From Roseivirga ehrenbergii (GTDB taxonomy: Bacteria; Bacteroidota; Bacteroidia; Cytophagales; Cyclobacteriaceae): a stretch of 64,000 nucleotides of DNA. Positions within the stretch are counted from its first letter, which is position 1, and every line of letters begins with the position of its first letter. Shown here one piece after another: positions 1-8,905 of this stretch. The stretch lies in assembly GCF_001593005.1 (NCBI RefSeq), contig NZ_LQZQ01000052.1:1-64000 (forward strand), written 5' to 3'. The translations under genes and the position numbers were made by a program. The notes under the pieces are model-generated. The model was not told where the DNA came from, searched no databases, and saw nothing but the letters and a program-made list of their open reading frames with translations.

Positions 1-18
1 AATTTATCTTTAACTTGA

Positions 19-49
19 GGGCTCTCTATTTTTAGAGAGCCCTTTTTTT
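19..49 (+). terminator. Rho-independent terminator of a gene upstream of the window
   Basis: A perfect 10-bp stem (GGGCTCTCTA at 19-28 and TAGAGAGCCC at 33-42) with a TTTT loop is followed by seven T residues. It must end a plus-strand transcript that begins before the window. Confidence 0.85.
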
Positions 50-69
50 ACCTCCTAAATTTTAAACCC

Positions 70-477
70 ATGAAAAAATTTCAACTATTATTCTTAACCA
101 CAGCTTTCAGCTTATTACTTGTGGCTTGCAGTAGTAGCTCCGGTACTGCCAATAGACAAAAGGCCGTAAAAGATTATTCCCAATACAATAACTTAGTAGA
201 AGTACTTCAAAGTGTTCAAGGCCTAAGGGTAATGGGGAGCGGTAGTAATGCTAAAGTATTTATGAGTGGTTACAACACCACTAATGCTACTAACAGAGAG
301 CCTTTGTTTGTTGTAGACGGAATCCCAGTAGGCAGTTCCCTAATTAACCTAAACGGCATACTTACTCCCGTTATGGTCAAAAGCATTAAAACAATTAGAG
401 GTATGCAGGCCACTTCAAGATATGGCGATGAAGGCCTTTACGGTGTAGTTCAAATTACTACAATCAACGCTAAGTAA
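70..477 (+). CDS. Lipoprotein with a free-standing TonB-receptor plug domain
   Basis: 135 residues. Residues 1-20 form a lipoprotein signal peptide with lipobox LVAC and Cys20 as the lipidation site. The rest resembles only the N-terminal plug domain of SusC/RagA-type TonB-dependent receptors: an early VQGLRVMG strand, the core PLFVVDGIPVG, then VKSIKTIRGMQATSRYGDEG and a closing VVQITT strand. The roughly 700-residue barrel is absent, and the gene ends with a normal stop 7 bp before the convergent dioxygenase gene, so this is not an obvious truncation. It probably sits on a membrane as a lipoprotein. Its function is unknown; it could bind a barrel partner or another cell-envelope protein. 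The terminator just upstream suggests its own promoter, but no clear TAnnTTTG element was found. Confidence 0.75.
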   Translation: MKKFQLLFLTTAFSLLLVACSSSSGTANRQKAVKDYSQYNNLVEVLQSVQGLRVMGSGSNAKVFMSGYNTTNATNREPLFVVDGIPVGSSLINLNGILTPVMVKSIKTIRGMQATSRYGDEGLYGVVQITTINAK

Positions 478-483
478 TCCTGA

Positions 484-1074
484 TTAACGATAAGGGGGAC
501 CCGCAATCCAGCCTACAATTGATTGACGAGTTCCTTTTGTTATTGGTGTTACCCTATGCATTATGAAGGAAGGGAAGATTATTACTGTCCCTTTCTCTTT
601 AGGTGCATTAATAATTTCATCATTAATCATAAACTGAAGTTCACCTCCTTCATATTCGCTAGGATCGGAGAGCTGCACGGATATACTCAGCTTGCGATTA
701 GAAATTGGACCTACTCCAAAGTCTAAATGCCAGTTAAAAAAGTCTCCTTCTCCATATTTGGCAAGCTGTAGGTTATAATGAAAGCCTAAAATTTCAAAAC
801 CATACCTTTCTTGATTGCACTTTATGGCCAAAGAACCAAGTTTCTCATAGAGCCAGTGATTCTCCTTTTGAGGTTCGATAAAGGCCACTTTAGTTTTTCG
901 CAAAGCATCATCAAAACCCTCTTCACCACTATTCAACTTAGCCTCTACCTCTTCATTACGCTGCCACAGCCCTCTTACTATATCTATTTCTCCAGCATTC
1001 AAAAAATTATGGTAATAAATAAACTGTGAAAAATTATGGTTCTGAGGAAGACCGAATGGAAAAGTAACAGACAT
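484..1074 (-). CDS. 2OG-Fe(II) oxygenase, PKHD-type hydroxylase-like
   Basis: 196 residues. The iron ligands of the 2-oxoglutarate/Fe(II) dioxygenase fold are visible: His116 and Asp118 in NWHLDFG and His173 in FIMHRVTP, with Arg183 as the likely 2-oxoglutarate carboxylate ligand. The motifs LSISVQLSDPSEYEGGEL and GWIAGPPYR match the YbiX/PiuC prolyl-4-hydroxylase-like group. The substrate cannot be inferred. It is probably cytoplasmic because no signal peptide is seen. The gene has its own promoter-like TAGCTTTG 20 bp upstream and runs convergent to the plug lipoprotein gene. Confidence 0.85.
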   Translation of the reverse strand: MSVTFPFGLPQNHNFSQFIYYHNFLNAGEIDIVRGLWQRNEEVEAKLNSGEEGFDDALRKTKVAFIEPQKENHWLYEKLGSLAIKCNQERYGFEILGFHYNLQLAKYGEGDFFNWHLDFGVGPISNRKLSISVQLSDPSEYEGGELQFMINDEIINAPKEKGTVIIFPSFIMHRVTPITKGTRQSIVGWIAGPPYR

Positions 1075-1094
1075 AATAGAAATTTGTTTTTTGC

Positions 1095-1127
1095 CAAAGC
1101 TATTATTTTCTATCGCAATAAAACAAA
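1095..1127 (-). promoter_or_regulatory. Bacteroidota-type promoter of the dioxygenase gene
   Basis: On the minus strand, TAGCTTTG (1095-1102) fits the -7 consensus TAnnTTTG. TTTG (1124-1127) lies 21 bp upstream as a possible -33 element. The -33 element is made from the T-tract of the atpC terminator. Confidence 0.6.
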
Positions 1128-1154
1128 AAAGCCTCTCTGATTTCTCAAAGAGGC
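1121..1154 (-). terminator. Terminator of the atpDC operon
   Basis: On the minus strand the arms are GCCTCT/AGAGGC (1131-1136 with 1149-1154), followed by a TTTTTTGTTTT tract. It lies 26 bp after the atpC stop codon. Confidence 0.8.
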
Positions 1155-1179
1155 CTTTAAAATATTCTTAAAAGGTTGC

Positions 1180-1433
1180 TTAACCTTCTATAACTGATTC
1201 AGCTAGTACGATTACGTTGTTATTCAAAACCTCAACAACACCACCGTCAATGATCAAATTCTCTACTTTACCTGAGGCAGTAATGCTTACTCGACCTTTA
1301 CCTAAAGCACTGATCATAGGGGCGTGATTCGACAATACTTGGAATTCGCCTTCTGCACCAGTGAAAGTAGCAGAACTCACTTCGCCTTCAAACACTTTTT
1401 TATCTGGTGTTACGATTTCGAGTAACATAGTCA

Positions 1434-1434
<1 letters not shown>
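1180..1434 (-). CDS. atpC: ATP synthase F1 epsilon subunit, short form
   Basis: 84 residues. It contains the N-terminal beta-sandwich of the epsilon subunit (LEIVTPDKKVFEGEV, GEFQVLSNHAPMISAL, IIDGGVVEVLNNNVIVLAE) and stops where the C-terminal helical hairpin would begin. The epsilon subunit joins the gamma subunit and c-ring in the F1 central stalk. In longer homologues of about 135 residues, the missing hairpin inhibits ATP hydrolysis. Short epsilons are known from Bacteroidota and Chlorobi, so this is probably natural. The start codon overlaps the atpD stop by one base, so translation is coupled. The operon ends at the hairpin at 1131-1154. Confidence 0.92.
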
Positions 1435-2981
<1,547 letters not shown>

Positions 2982-2996
2982 TTATTTTTCTTGGCG

Positions 2997-3027
2997 CAAA
3001 GGTAGGTCTAATCTCGATTAAACCAAA
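2997..3027 (-). promoter_or_regulatory. Promoter of atpDC
   Basis: On the minus strand, TACCTTTG (2997-3004) matches the Bacteroidota -7 element TAnnTTTG exactly. TTTG (3024-3027) is the -33 element, with a 19-bp spacer. The same spacing is found at the tRNA-Lys promoter in this window. Confidence 0.8.
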
Positions 3028-3120
3028 GGCTTATAAAAAAAATGGACACCAAAATATGAGCATAAATATTACTGAAAACCAGATGGCATAATTATTAGAT
3101 AGGCCATGCAAATGGAAACG

Positions 3121-4341
3121 TCAGTTTTTGAGTGAAATTCTGAAAACTGTTCCCACATCGATATGAGATGATTTTACATAAATTTTGCCCATATGGTAAT
3201 TTTCAATTATTCGCTTCACTAAGGTTAAACCCAAGCCCCAACCTCGTTTTTTGGTGGTAAACCCTGGCTTAAACACTTCCTTTATCTTGCCTTTCGCTAT
3301 TCCTTTTCCATCATCGGCAATATCTATAAACACCATTCCTTCTGACTCTTGCCCAACGGTAATGCTTATTTTACCGATTCCACTCATGGCGTCTATTCCG
3401 TTTTTTACAATATTTTCGATGACCCACTCAAACAGAGGACGATTCATTTTGGCCTTTAAGTGTGGTGAATCGGCATCCATAACAAACAACACTTTAGAAG
3501 AAACACGTGGCTTTAAATAAGTAAGTACTCCTTCAATTACCTCAGACACTTCCTCGTCTTTCAATATTGTATTTGAACCAATGTTTGAAAAACGAGAAGT
3601 AATCATTTCGAGTCGTTGTACATCCTTATTCAGTTCAGCGATAATGTCCTGTCTATTTTCCATTTGCGGAAGCTCTCTCAAATACTCTACCCAAGCCATT
3701 AATGAAGAAAGAGGTGTGCCCAGTTGGTGTGCAGTTTCTTTGGCCAAACCTACCCAAACCCGATTTTGCTCTGCCTTTCTGGAGTAACTAAAAGCCAAAT
3801 AGGCTATAAATGCAAAAATGGCAATTACTGAAAGTTGAATGTAGGGATAGGCACTCAACTGCCGTAAAAGCCGAGAATTTCGGAAATAGACATATTGAAT
3901 ACTTACAATTTTACTTCCAGGTCTATCTCTTATTAAAATGGGTTGAGGATCGTTTTCTTCTTTCATTTGACCGAGTACCTTATTCAAATAATCATCAATT
4001 TGATCTTGATTTAAAGAACCATCGATCTCTACATTTCTTGTAGTCAAAATTTCATTGGTAGCCGAATCAAGAATTATAACTGGAAGCGAGTTATCGGGCC
4101 GAATGATATTATCAGTAATGAAATTAAGGGACGGTCCATCGGCAATTGTAGAAAACTCAACCGCTTTTGCCCAAAGTTCAATATTCTCTCTTTCCCTTTC
4201 TTTTAGAATATTCACCAGTTGGGTGGTGTAAATAATTGAACCTACTCCAATAATAGCCGCCACTACCAATACAATATATTTTATAGTGGATTGATTGGTG
4301 TAGAAGTCTATTCCTAAAGAACCCTTAAACGGATTTTGCAT
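3121..4341 (-). CDS. Membrane sensor histidine kinase
   Basis: About 406 residues from the chosen start. One membrane segment lies near the N-terminus (YIVLVVAAIIGVGSIIYTT), then a sensor region of about 120 residues outside the cytoplasm, then a second segment (LSVIAIFAFIAYLAFSY). The H-box is KETAHQLGTPLSSL, near residue 205. The ATP-binding domain shows an N-box (ENIVKNGIDAM), DDGKGI and GWGLGLTLVKRI. There is no receiver domain and no adjacent response regulator, so it is an orphan kinase whose signal is unknown. An upstream ATG at 4371 would give ten more residues. I prefer 4341 because it leads directly into the membrane anchor and because TAATTTTC, a near-match to the -7 element, lies at 4354-4361. 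Confidence 0.9.
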   Translation of the reverse strand: MQNPFKGSLGIDFYTNQSTIKYIVLVVAAIIGVGSIIYTTQLVNILKERERENIELWAKAVEFSTIADGPSLNFITDNIIRPDNSLPVIILDSATNEILTTRNVEIDGSLNQDQIDDYLNKVLGQMKEENDPQPILIRDRPGSKIVSIQYVYFRNSRLLRQLSAYPYIQLSVIAIFAFIAYLAFSYSRKAEQNRVWVGLAKETAHQLGTPLSSLMAWVEYLRELPQMENRQDIIAELNKDVQRLEMITSRFSNIGSNTILKDEEVSEVIEGVLTYLKPRVSSKVLFVMDADSPHLKAKMNRPLFEWVIENIVKNGIDAMSGIGKISITVGQESEGMVFIDIADDGKGIAKGKIKEVFKPGFTTKKRGWGLGLTLVKRIIENYHMGKIYVKSSHIDVGTVFRISLKN

Positions 4342-4410
4342 ATGGGAAGTAACGAAAATTAGATGAATCAATGTATATCCACCACCCCATTCTTTATTGA
4401 AAGCTCTCTA

Positions 4411-5649
4411 CTAAAAGGGCTTCAACTCTGCATCTAAATCACTTAAAAAGCTGTCGATCACGCCTTGCCTAACATGATCCATCACTACAATTTTCCACCA
4501 CTTTACATCCGAACCATGTGAATCGGGCACAAGCATATACTTTTTAGCTAAACTAGTAGATACATACTTACCCCGAATGGTTACAATATTCATTTTTGGA
4601 TTGCGAAAATATTCCACACCACGCTCATCAAGGTTTCCACAAAGGCGGTCGGTTTTAGAGAGCAACTGCTTAATCTTGGCTTTCCAACCATCAGAACCAT
4701 AAGTGCGCATTATCATCCAAACAGCGATGGCATTGGCGCCAGAACGACTGCCTACCAAAGTGTAATCCTTTCCCTTTACATAATTAGCCTCTTCCGTAAG
4801 TGCATAATCCATAAAACCTTTGCGGGTTAAATAAATGCCCGTACCATAAGGCGACTGAAGCATTTTATGTCCGTCTAACGTAAAGGAATTGATTTTTGGG
4901 TTTTGAAAAGTATAGTCGAGGTTTTCAGTAGCGAAAGGATAAATATAGCCACCAAAAGCACCATCAATATGTACCATATAATTGGCTCTTAAGTCATCGA
5001 GCCAGCCGGTGATTTCATTAATATTATCCACAGAACCAAACATGGTAGTGGACATATTCATAATCACAATGAAATGTTTTATTCCATCCCTTTTAGCATT
5101 TTCAACACAAGTCTCAATGCTCGATTTGGTTACCCTTCGGGTTGTGTCGTCTACTTTAGAAACGTAAGATTTTAAACTCAGCAGATTGCAAGCTTTCGGC
5201 ATTGAATAATGTGCGTCTTCGGAAAAAACAACTCCAATTTCATTGGGCTTCGCATTAAATTCCACCTCAAAATAGCGCTTCAAAATCCATATGGCTTGAA
5301 TATTGGCCTCTGTTCCGCCAGAAGCTACATAACCATCAAACTCTTCATCCCCACCTTCAAAAATTTGTTTTGCGCAGAGGTCTATCAGCTCCTTCTCAAT
5401 TTTATGAGTACCCTCAAAAGCCGCTTCAGATTCATTTAAAGTATGGCAGCCAATATGATTTGGGTTGGCAATCAGAGCAGAAAGAAAAGGAGCATCTTTC
5501 AAAAATGGAGCATCATTATAAAATACTTCGGTATCCAAATAAGAGGCAGGCAAGCCTAAAACTGGTTTTTCTCTGTAGTCTAAATTTTGCTCTAAAGCGT
5601 CAAAAACGATTTTCTTAATTTTCTGATGTGAGTAACTTTCCCAATACAT
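4411..5649 (-). CDS. PLP-dependent group II decarboxylase
   Basis: About 412 residues. This is a fold-type I pyridoxal-phosphate enzyme of the glutamate/tyrosine/aspartate decarboxylase group. The glycine-rich YVASGGTEANIQAIW binds the cofactor phosphate, HIDGAFGG carries the Asp that holds the pyridine nitrogen, and the Schiff-base lysine is in TLDGHKMLQSPYG. The substrate amino acid cannot be told from sequence; MfnA-like tyrosine or aspartate decarboxylation is possible. The reading frame extends to 5700, but ATG at 5649 gives the usual N-terminus (MYWESYSHQKI) and sits just past the stop of the upstream membrane-protein gene at 5654. The two genes are therefore probably co-transcribed. 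Confidence 0.88.
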   Translation of the reverse strand: MYWESYSHQKIKKIVFDALEQNLDYREKPVLGLPASYLDTEVFYNDAPFLKDAPFLSALIANPNHIGCHTLNESEAAFEGTHKIEKELIDLCAKQIFEGGDEEFDGYVASGGTEANIQAIWILKRYFEVEFNAKPNEIGVVFSEDAHYSMPKACNLLSLKSYVSKVDDTTRRVTKSSIETCVENAKRDGIKHFIVIMNMSTTMFGSVDNINEITGWLDDLRANYMVHIDGAFGGYIYPFATENLDYTFQNPKINSFTLDGHKMLQSPYGTGIYLTRKGFMDYALTEEANYVKGKDYTLVGSRSGANAIAVWMIMRTYGSDGWKAKIKQLLSKTDRLCGNLDERGVEYFRNPKMNIVTIRGKYVSTSLAKKYMLVPDSHGSDVKWWKIVVMDHVRQGVIDSFLSDLDAELKPF

Positions 5650-5653
5650 AAAT

Positions 5654-6715
5654 TCAATTTCTACTTTGCCCCAAAGTTCTGCCTTTTTGAACAAGGACAA
5701 ACATTGTAACTAAGAAAACTAGAATAATAAGGCCATTTATCATTCCAGCCCATTTTCTAAGAAGGGGGATCTCTTGTAAATCTGCGAAAATTCTGACGGC
5801 TACTGAAGCCTGAAAAACCACCATGCAAAGCCAAAGTATTGAATGAAAACAACGCCCCGTTTTGTTAAGTAAACTCGGAAAAATGATTGGGCCATGGGCG
5901 AAGATCATAGAAATGACGAAGCCCAAAAAATAGCTGTGTAAAAGGGCATCGAAAGCAAAAGCACCCGAATTAACGAAGATCATGCATAAACCAGAAGCAA
6001 AAAGCCAAACGTAGTCCAAAGTCAGACAAACGCCTGTATATAAGTAATGCCCTTTCTTTTTTAGAAGAATTCGAGCCAAATCAAACCGAAGCAGCCATAA
6101 GGCTAACCCCGCAATACCCGAAGCCGCTACAGTTCTACCCATACCATGATAAGGCAGCATAAACCCAATTAAAGTCACCATGAGCAATCCGACCAATAGG
6201 TATTTACTCCACTTTTTAAGAGGCAAAAAACGCGATAACTCTAACCTTTCACCCACAATGGTAAAAAGGATAAAAGCGATCCACCAAGGGAATACGGTAG
6301 GATAAAAATGAGTTTGAAACAGCAGCACATTTCCTGCAAGCCAACACATAGCTCCGATTAACATCAATAGGGTGTAATTTTCTTTGCTCCTATTGGCCAA
6401 GAATATATAGATGAATACTAAACCAATGCTTGCTACAATCTGAAGCAGATAACCTAGAGCCGCTTGATTGAATAAAAAAGCCAAAACACTTAGGCCAGAA
6501 GAAGCCGGAGCAAAAAAAGCCCAGTTCTTTTTAGTAGCCACCGCCTTTTCAAAACAAATGAGTGAACCCAAAAAACCACCTAGCATTAACACGCCATGAA
6601 AACCCGCCATACCATAAACCGGAATATCCCAACCGATCCGCAACCAACCTGACAAGAGGCCAAATACAAGTCCAATAACTGCGAAAAGAATAAAAGCGAT
6701 TCGTTTAGTCATCAT
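5654..6715 (-). CDS. Polytopic membrane protein, possibly NnrS-like
   Basis: 353 residues, almost entirely hydrophobic with about ten to twelve predicted membrane helices, so it is a cytoplasmic-membrane protein. Conserved-looking histidines lie inside helices (GMAGFHGVLMLGGFLGS near the N-terminus; LLHSYFLGFVISMIFAHGP near residues 235-255). This pattern recalls NnrS and other heme/copper-associated membrane proteins, but I cannot confirm the family. The gene is immediately upstream of the PLP decarboxylase with a 4-bp gap, which suggests co-expression. A TAGCTTTG promoter element lies 17 bp before the start codon. Confidence 0.6.
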   Translation of the reverse strand: MMTKRIAFILFAVIGLVFGLLSGWLRIGWDIPVYGMAGFHGVLMLGGFLGSLICFEKAVATKKNWAFFAPASSGLSVLAFLFNQAALGYLLQIVASIGLVFIYIFLANRSKENYTLLMLIGAMCWLAGNVLLFQTHFYPTVFPWWIAFILFTIVGERLELSRFLPLKKWSKYLLVGLLMVTLIGFMLPYHGMGRTVAASGIAGLALWLLRFDLARILLKKKGHYLYTGVCLTLDYVWLFASGLCMIFVNSGAFAFDALLHSYFLGFVISMIFAHGPIIFPSLLNKTGRCFHSILWLCMVVFQASVAVRIFADLQEIPLLRKWAGMINGLIILVFLVTMFVLVQKGRTLGQSRN

Positions 6716-6732
6716 TCATCCTGAATTACTCT

Positions 6733-6740
6733 CAAAGCTA
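6733..6740 (-). promoter_or_regulatory. -7 promoter element before the membrane-protein gene
   Basis: TAGCTTTG on the minus strand matches TAnnTTTG and lies 17 bp before the ATG. No convincing -33 TTG was found at the usual distance. Confidence 0.45.
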
Positions 6741-6840
6741 TCTTAAAACCTCATTACCATTCGTGACTTTGGTCAGCAAAATCGATGATTTGACTCATAA
6801 GTTAAAGCTGTTCTACCTTATAATAGAGGTTTGATAAAGT

Positions 6841-6861
6841 AAAAAACCACCCAAGGGGTGG
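6841..6861 (-). terminator. Terminator after the giant protein/PorP-OmpA operon
   Basis: On the minus strand, CCACCC and GGGTGG (6856-6861 and 6847-6852) form a 6-bp GC-rich stem with a 3-nt loop, followed by TTTTTT (6841-6846). It lies about 95 bp after the stop codon at 6957. Confidence 0.75.
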
Positions 6862-6956
6862 CTTTCTAAATTTGACTCTATATTACCTCAACCAATATAT
6901 AGTCAGTCATCTTCGATTTCATAACCAATGAGTCCGTAGACACAAAAGGCGTATTT

Positions 6957-8588
6957 CTATTTTACTATAGCTAATTCTACTCGTCTGTTTTTTGCCCTAC
7001 CTTCTTTAGTACTATTATCAGCTCTCGGATTGGCTATACCAAAACCTTCGGCAGAAATCCTATTTTCAGTAACTCCTTTTGAAATTAGATACTCTTTTAC
7101 TGAATCTGCTCTTTCCTTGGATAATTGAAGGTTAGAGTCCGCATTCCCGCTATTGTCAGTATATCCTCTTATCGCCAATTTAAGATTGTTGTTTTCTCTA
7201 AAAAGAGCAGCCACTTTATCTAAAGAAGTCAATGAGCTTTCAGTTAAATTGCTACTGCCACTACCAAATGATATCTCCTCTGTTGCCATAATTAAAACTT
7301 TTGCAATCTGAGCTTCAGCCTCTTTTCTCTTCGTTTCTTCTCTGGCCAATCTTTCAATTTCTTGCAATCTTAAACGCTCTATTTCAATTGCTTCCCTTTC
7401 TCTTTTCAAACGTTCTTGTTCCTGCTGTTCGGCTTGTAGTTTGGCCAACCTTTCTTTTTCTAACTTGGCCAGCTCATCGGACTTTACTTTAGCGAAAAGC
7501 GCCTGATATGCGGCTTCAGCATTTAGGTTTATTTCCTTCCGCTTGCCTTCTTCTAAGCCTCGGAAATAGCAAAGGGCCTTTTCTCGGTCTTCTAGTTTTA
7601 CCAAGTTTTCATCATAAATACCTTGGTCAATAATCGTGTTCACTACTTCTTCTCCGGCTAGAGCACAGTCTTCTTTAACTTTGGTATCCAATTTAAGGTG
7701 AAGCCCAAACTCATTGAAGCCATCGGCCAAAAATGGAGTGTCTTTCTGACCGAAGTCATAATTGTAAGTAAACAGTATTTTCGGAAAAATTTGAACCCCC
7801 AGGCCAATAGAAACTCCAAAGTTATCTCGATAACCCAAAGTGGCTCTGAACTTATCTCTAAAACTCATTTCGCCTATAATATCCAGTTCTGCACCAATTG
7901 TCTCTCTGATTCTCACTCCGCCATAAGGCGTAAAATTAATATCTGGATTGATGTCGAACAGATATCGAACTCCTCCAATAAAATCAGGGGCATTATCGTC
8001 ATTTATATGGGTATAGGCATCGTCCGACAAGCTTTCGTTGATTATGGTTGGGATAGCAACATCTACCCCAAATTTTCCTTTTCGGTAACTGGCTGACAAG
8101 TCAACGCTGAGTACAGATCCGTTTTGGCCTAAAATATCAAGCAAAACATTGTCCACTGGGTTTTCAGGATTGACCCTATCTTTATTCAAGCTAAATAGAG
8201 ATAACCCCAACTGTGCACCAATCGAAAGGCCTTCTTTTCCTTCTCCAAAAAGCTTATAGCCAATTCCTCCAGATATTTTTACCTGGCTAGTAAAGCCAAT
8301 GTCGGCTGTGGTAATATTCCCACTAAAGGCCGTTTTGTTTTTCACTGCTGTACTGTAAGCCAAAGCAAAGTTCTTAGGAGAACCCACCAGACCCCCAAAC
8401 TGGTCTCTGTAAACAAAGCTTACATAACGGTTCTCCTGAAAAACTGTGCCTGATGGATAAGCCAAGCTTCCTGAATAATAATATTGATTGAACAGCGGTA
8501 CTTGTTGTGCCTTTGCGCCTATTGCCATCAAAGCCATAGTAAAGACAAGGATGAATTTGTTTCTGAAGTTTTTCATTTGCTTATGCAT
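6957..8588 (-). CDS. PorP/SprF-type T9SS outer-membrane protein fused to an OmpA domain
   Basis: 543 residues. A signal peptide ends at GAKA (an alternative start at Met5 gives a cleaner one). Residues 28-305 are a PorP/SprF-like outer-membrane barrel, starting QQVPLFNQYYYSGSLAYPS. Residues about 325-430 are a charged coiled coil rich in Glu, Arg and Lys (LERLAREETKRKEAEAQ-like). Residues 431-543 are an OmpA peptidoglycan-binding domain with the core IRGYTDNSG, LSKERADSVKEYL and GRAKNRRVEL. PorP/SprF proteins assist T9SS export or surface docking of proteins with a type B C-terminal domain. The gene starts 11 bp after the stop of the giant type B protein, so that protein is very probably its partner. 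The OmpA tail would anchor it to the cell wall, an arrangement longer than a classical PorP of about 300 residues. Confidence 0.88.
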   Translation of the reverse strand: MHKQMKNFRNKFILVFTMALMAIGAKAQQVPLFNQYYYSGSLAYPSGTVFQENRYVSFVYRDQFGGLVGSPKNFALAYSTAVKNKTAFSGNITTADIGFTSQVKISGGIGYKLFGEGKEGLSIGAQLGLSLFSLNKDRVNPENPVDNVLLDILGQNGSVLSVDLSASYRKGKFGVDVAIPTIINESLSDDAYTHINDDNAPDFIGGVRYLFDINPDINFTPYGGVRIRETIGAELDIIGEMSFRDKFRATLGYRDNFGVSIGLGVQIFPKILFTYNYDFGQKDTPFLADGFNEFGLHLKLDTKVKEDCALAGEEVVNTIIDQGIYDENLVKLEDREKALCYFRGLEEGKRKEINLNAEAAYQALFAKVKSDELAKLEKERLAKLQAEQQEQERLKREREAIEIERLRLQEIERLAREETKRKEAEAQIAKVLIMATEEISFGSGSSNLTESSLTSLDKVAALFRENNNLKLAIRGYTDNSGNADSNLQLSKERADSVKEYLISKGVTENRISAEGFGIANPRADNSTKEGRAKNRRVELAIVK

Positions 8589-8599
8589 GACTTTGATGA

Positions 8600-8905
8600 T
8601 TATCTGTTTCTAATGATGGTCAAGAAGCCTTTAATAGTTCTGGCTGGTGTGGTGGACTGGGCATCTGCGTAGATGAGAATCTCATAGTAATAGGTTCCAT
8701 CTGGCACCGGATTCTCCTTGAATGTTCCTGCCCAATCGTTAGAGTAATTCACTTTGCTATAGATGAGCTTTCCGCCCTGAGCAAAGATTTTCACTTGGTT
8801 GAACGGGTTGTCGAGCAAGTCTTCAATTACCCAGGTTTCATTGACCCCATCACCGTTTGGCGAGAATACGTTTTTCACATCGGCACCCGGCTGGTTCTGA
8901 GTATA
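8600..8905 (-). other. Type B T9SS sorting domain (CHU_C/gliding-motility C-terminal)
   Basis: This is the last 100 residues or so of the giant protein. The diagnostic elements are FSPNGDGVNETWVIE, VKIFAQGGKLIYS, WAGTFKENPVPDGTYYYEI and a closing IKGFLTIIRNR. Type B domains direct export through the T9SS and in known systems depend on a PorP/SprF partner, which is the next gene. Confidence 0.92.
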
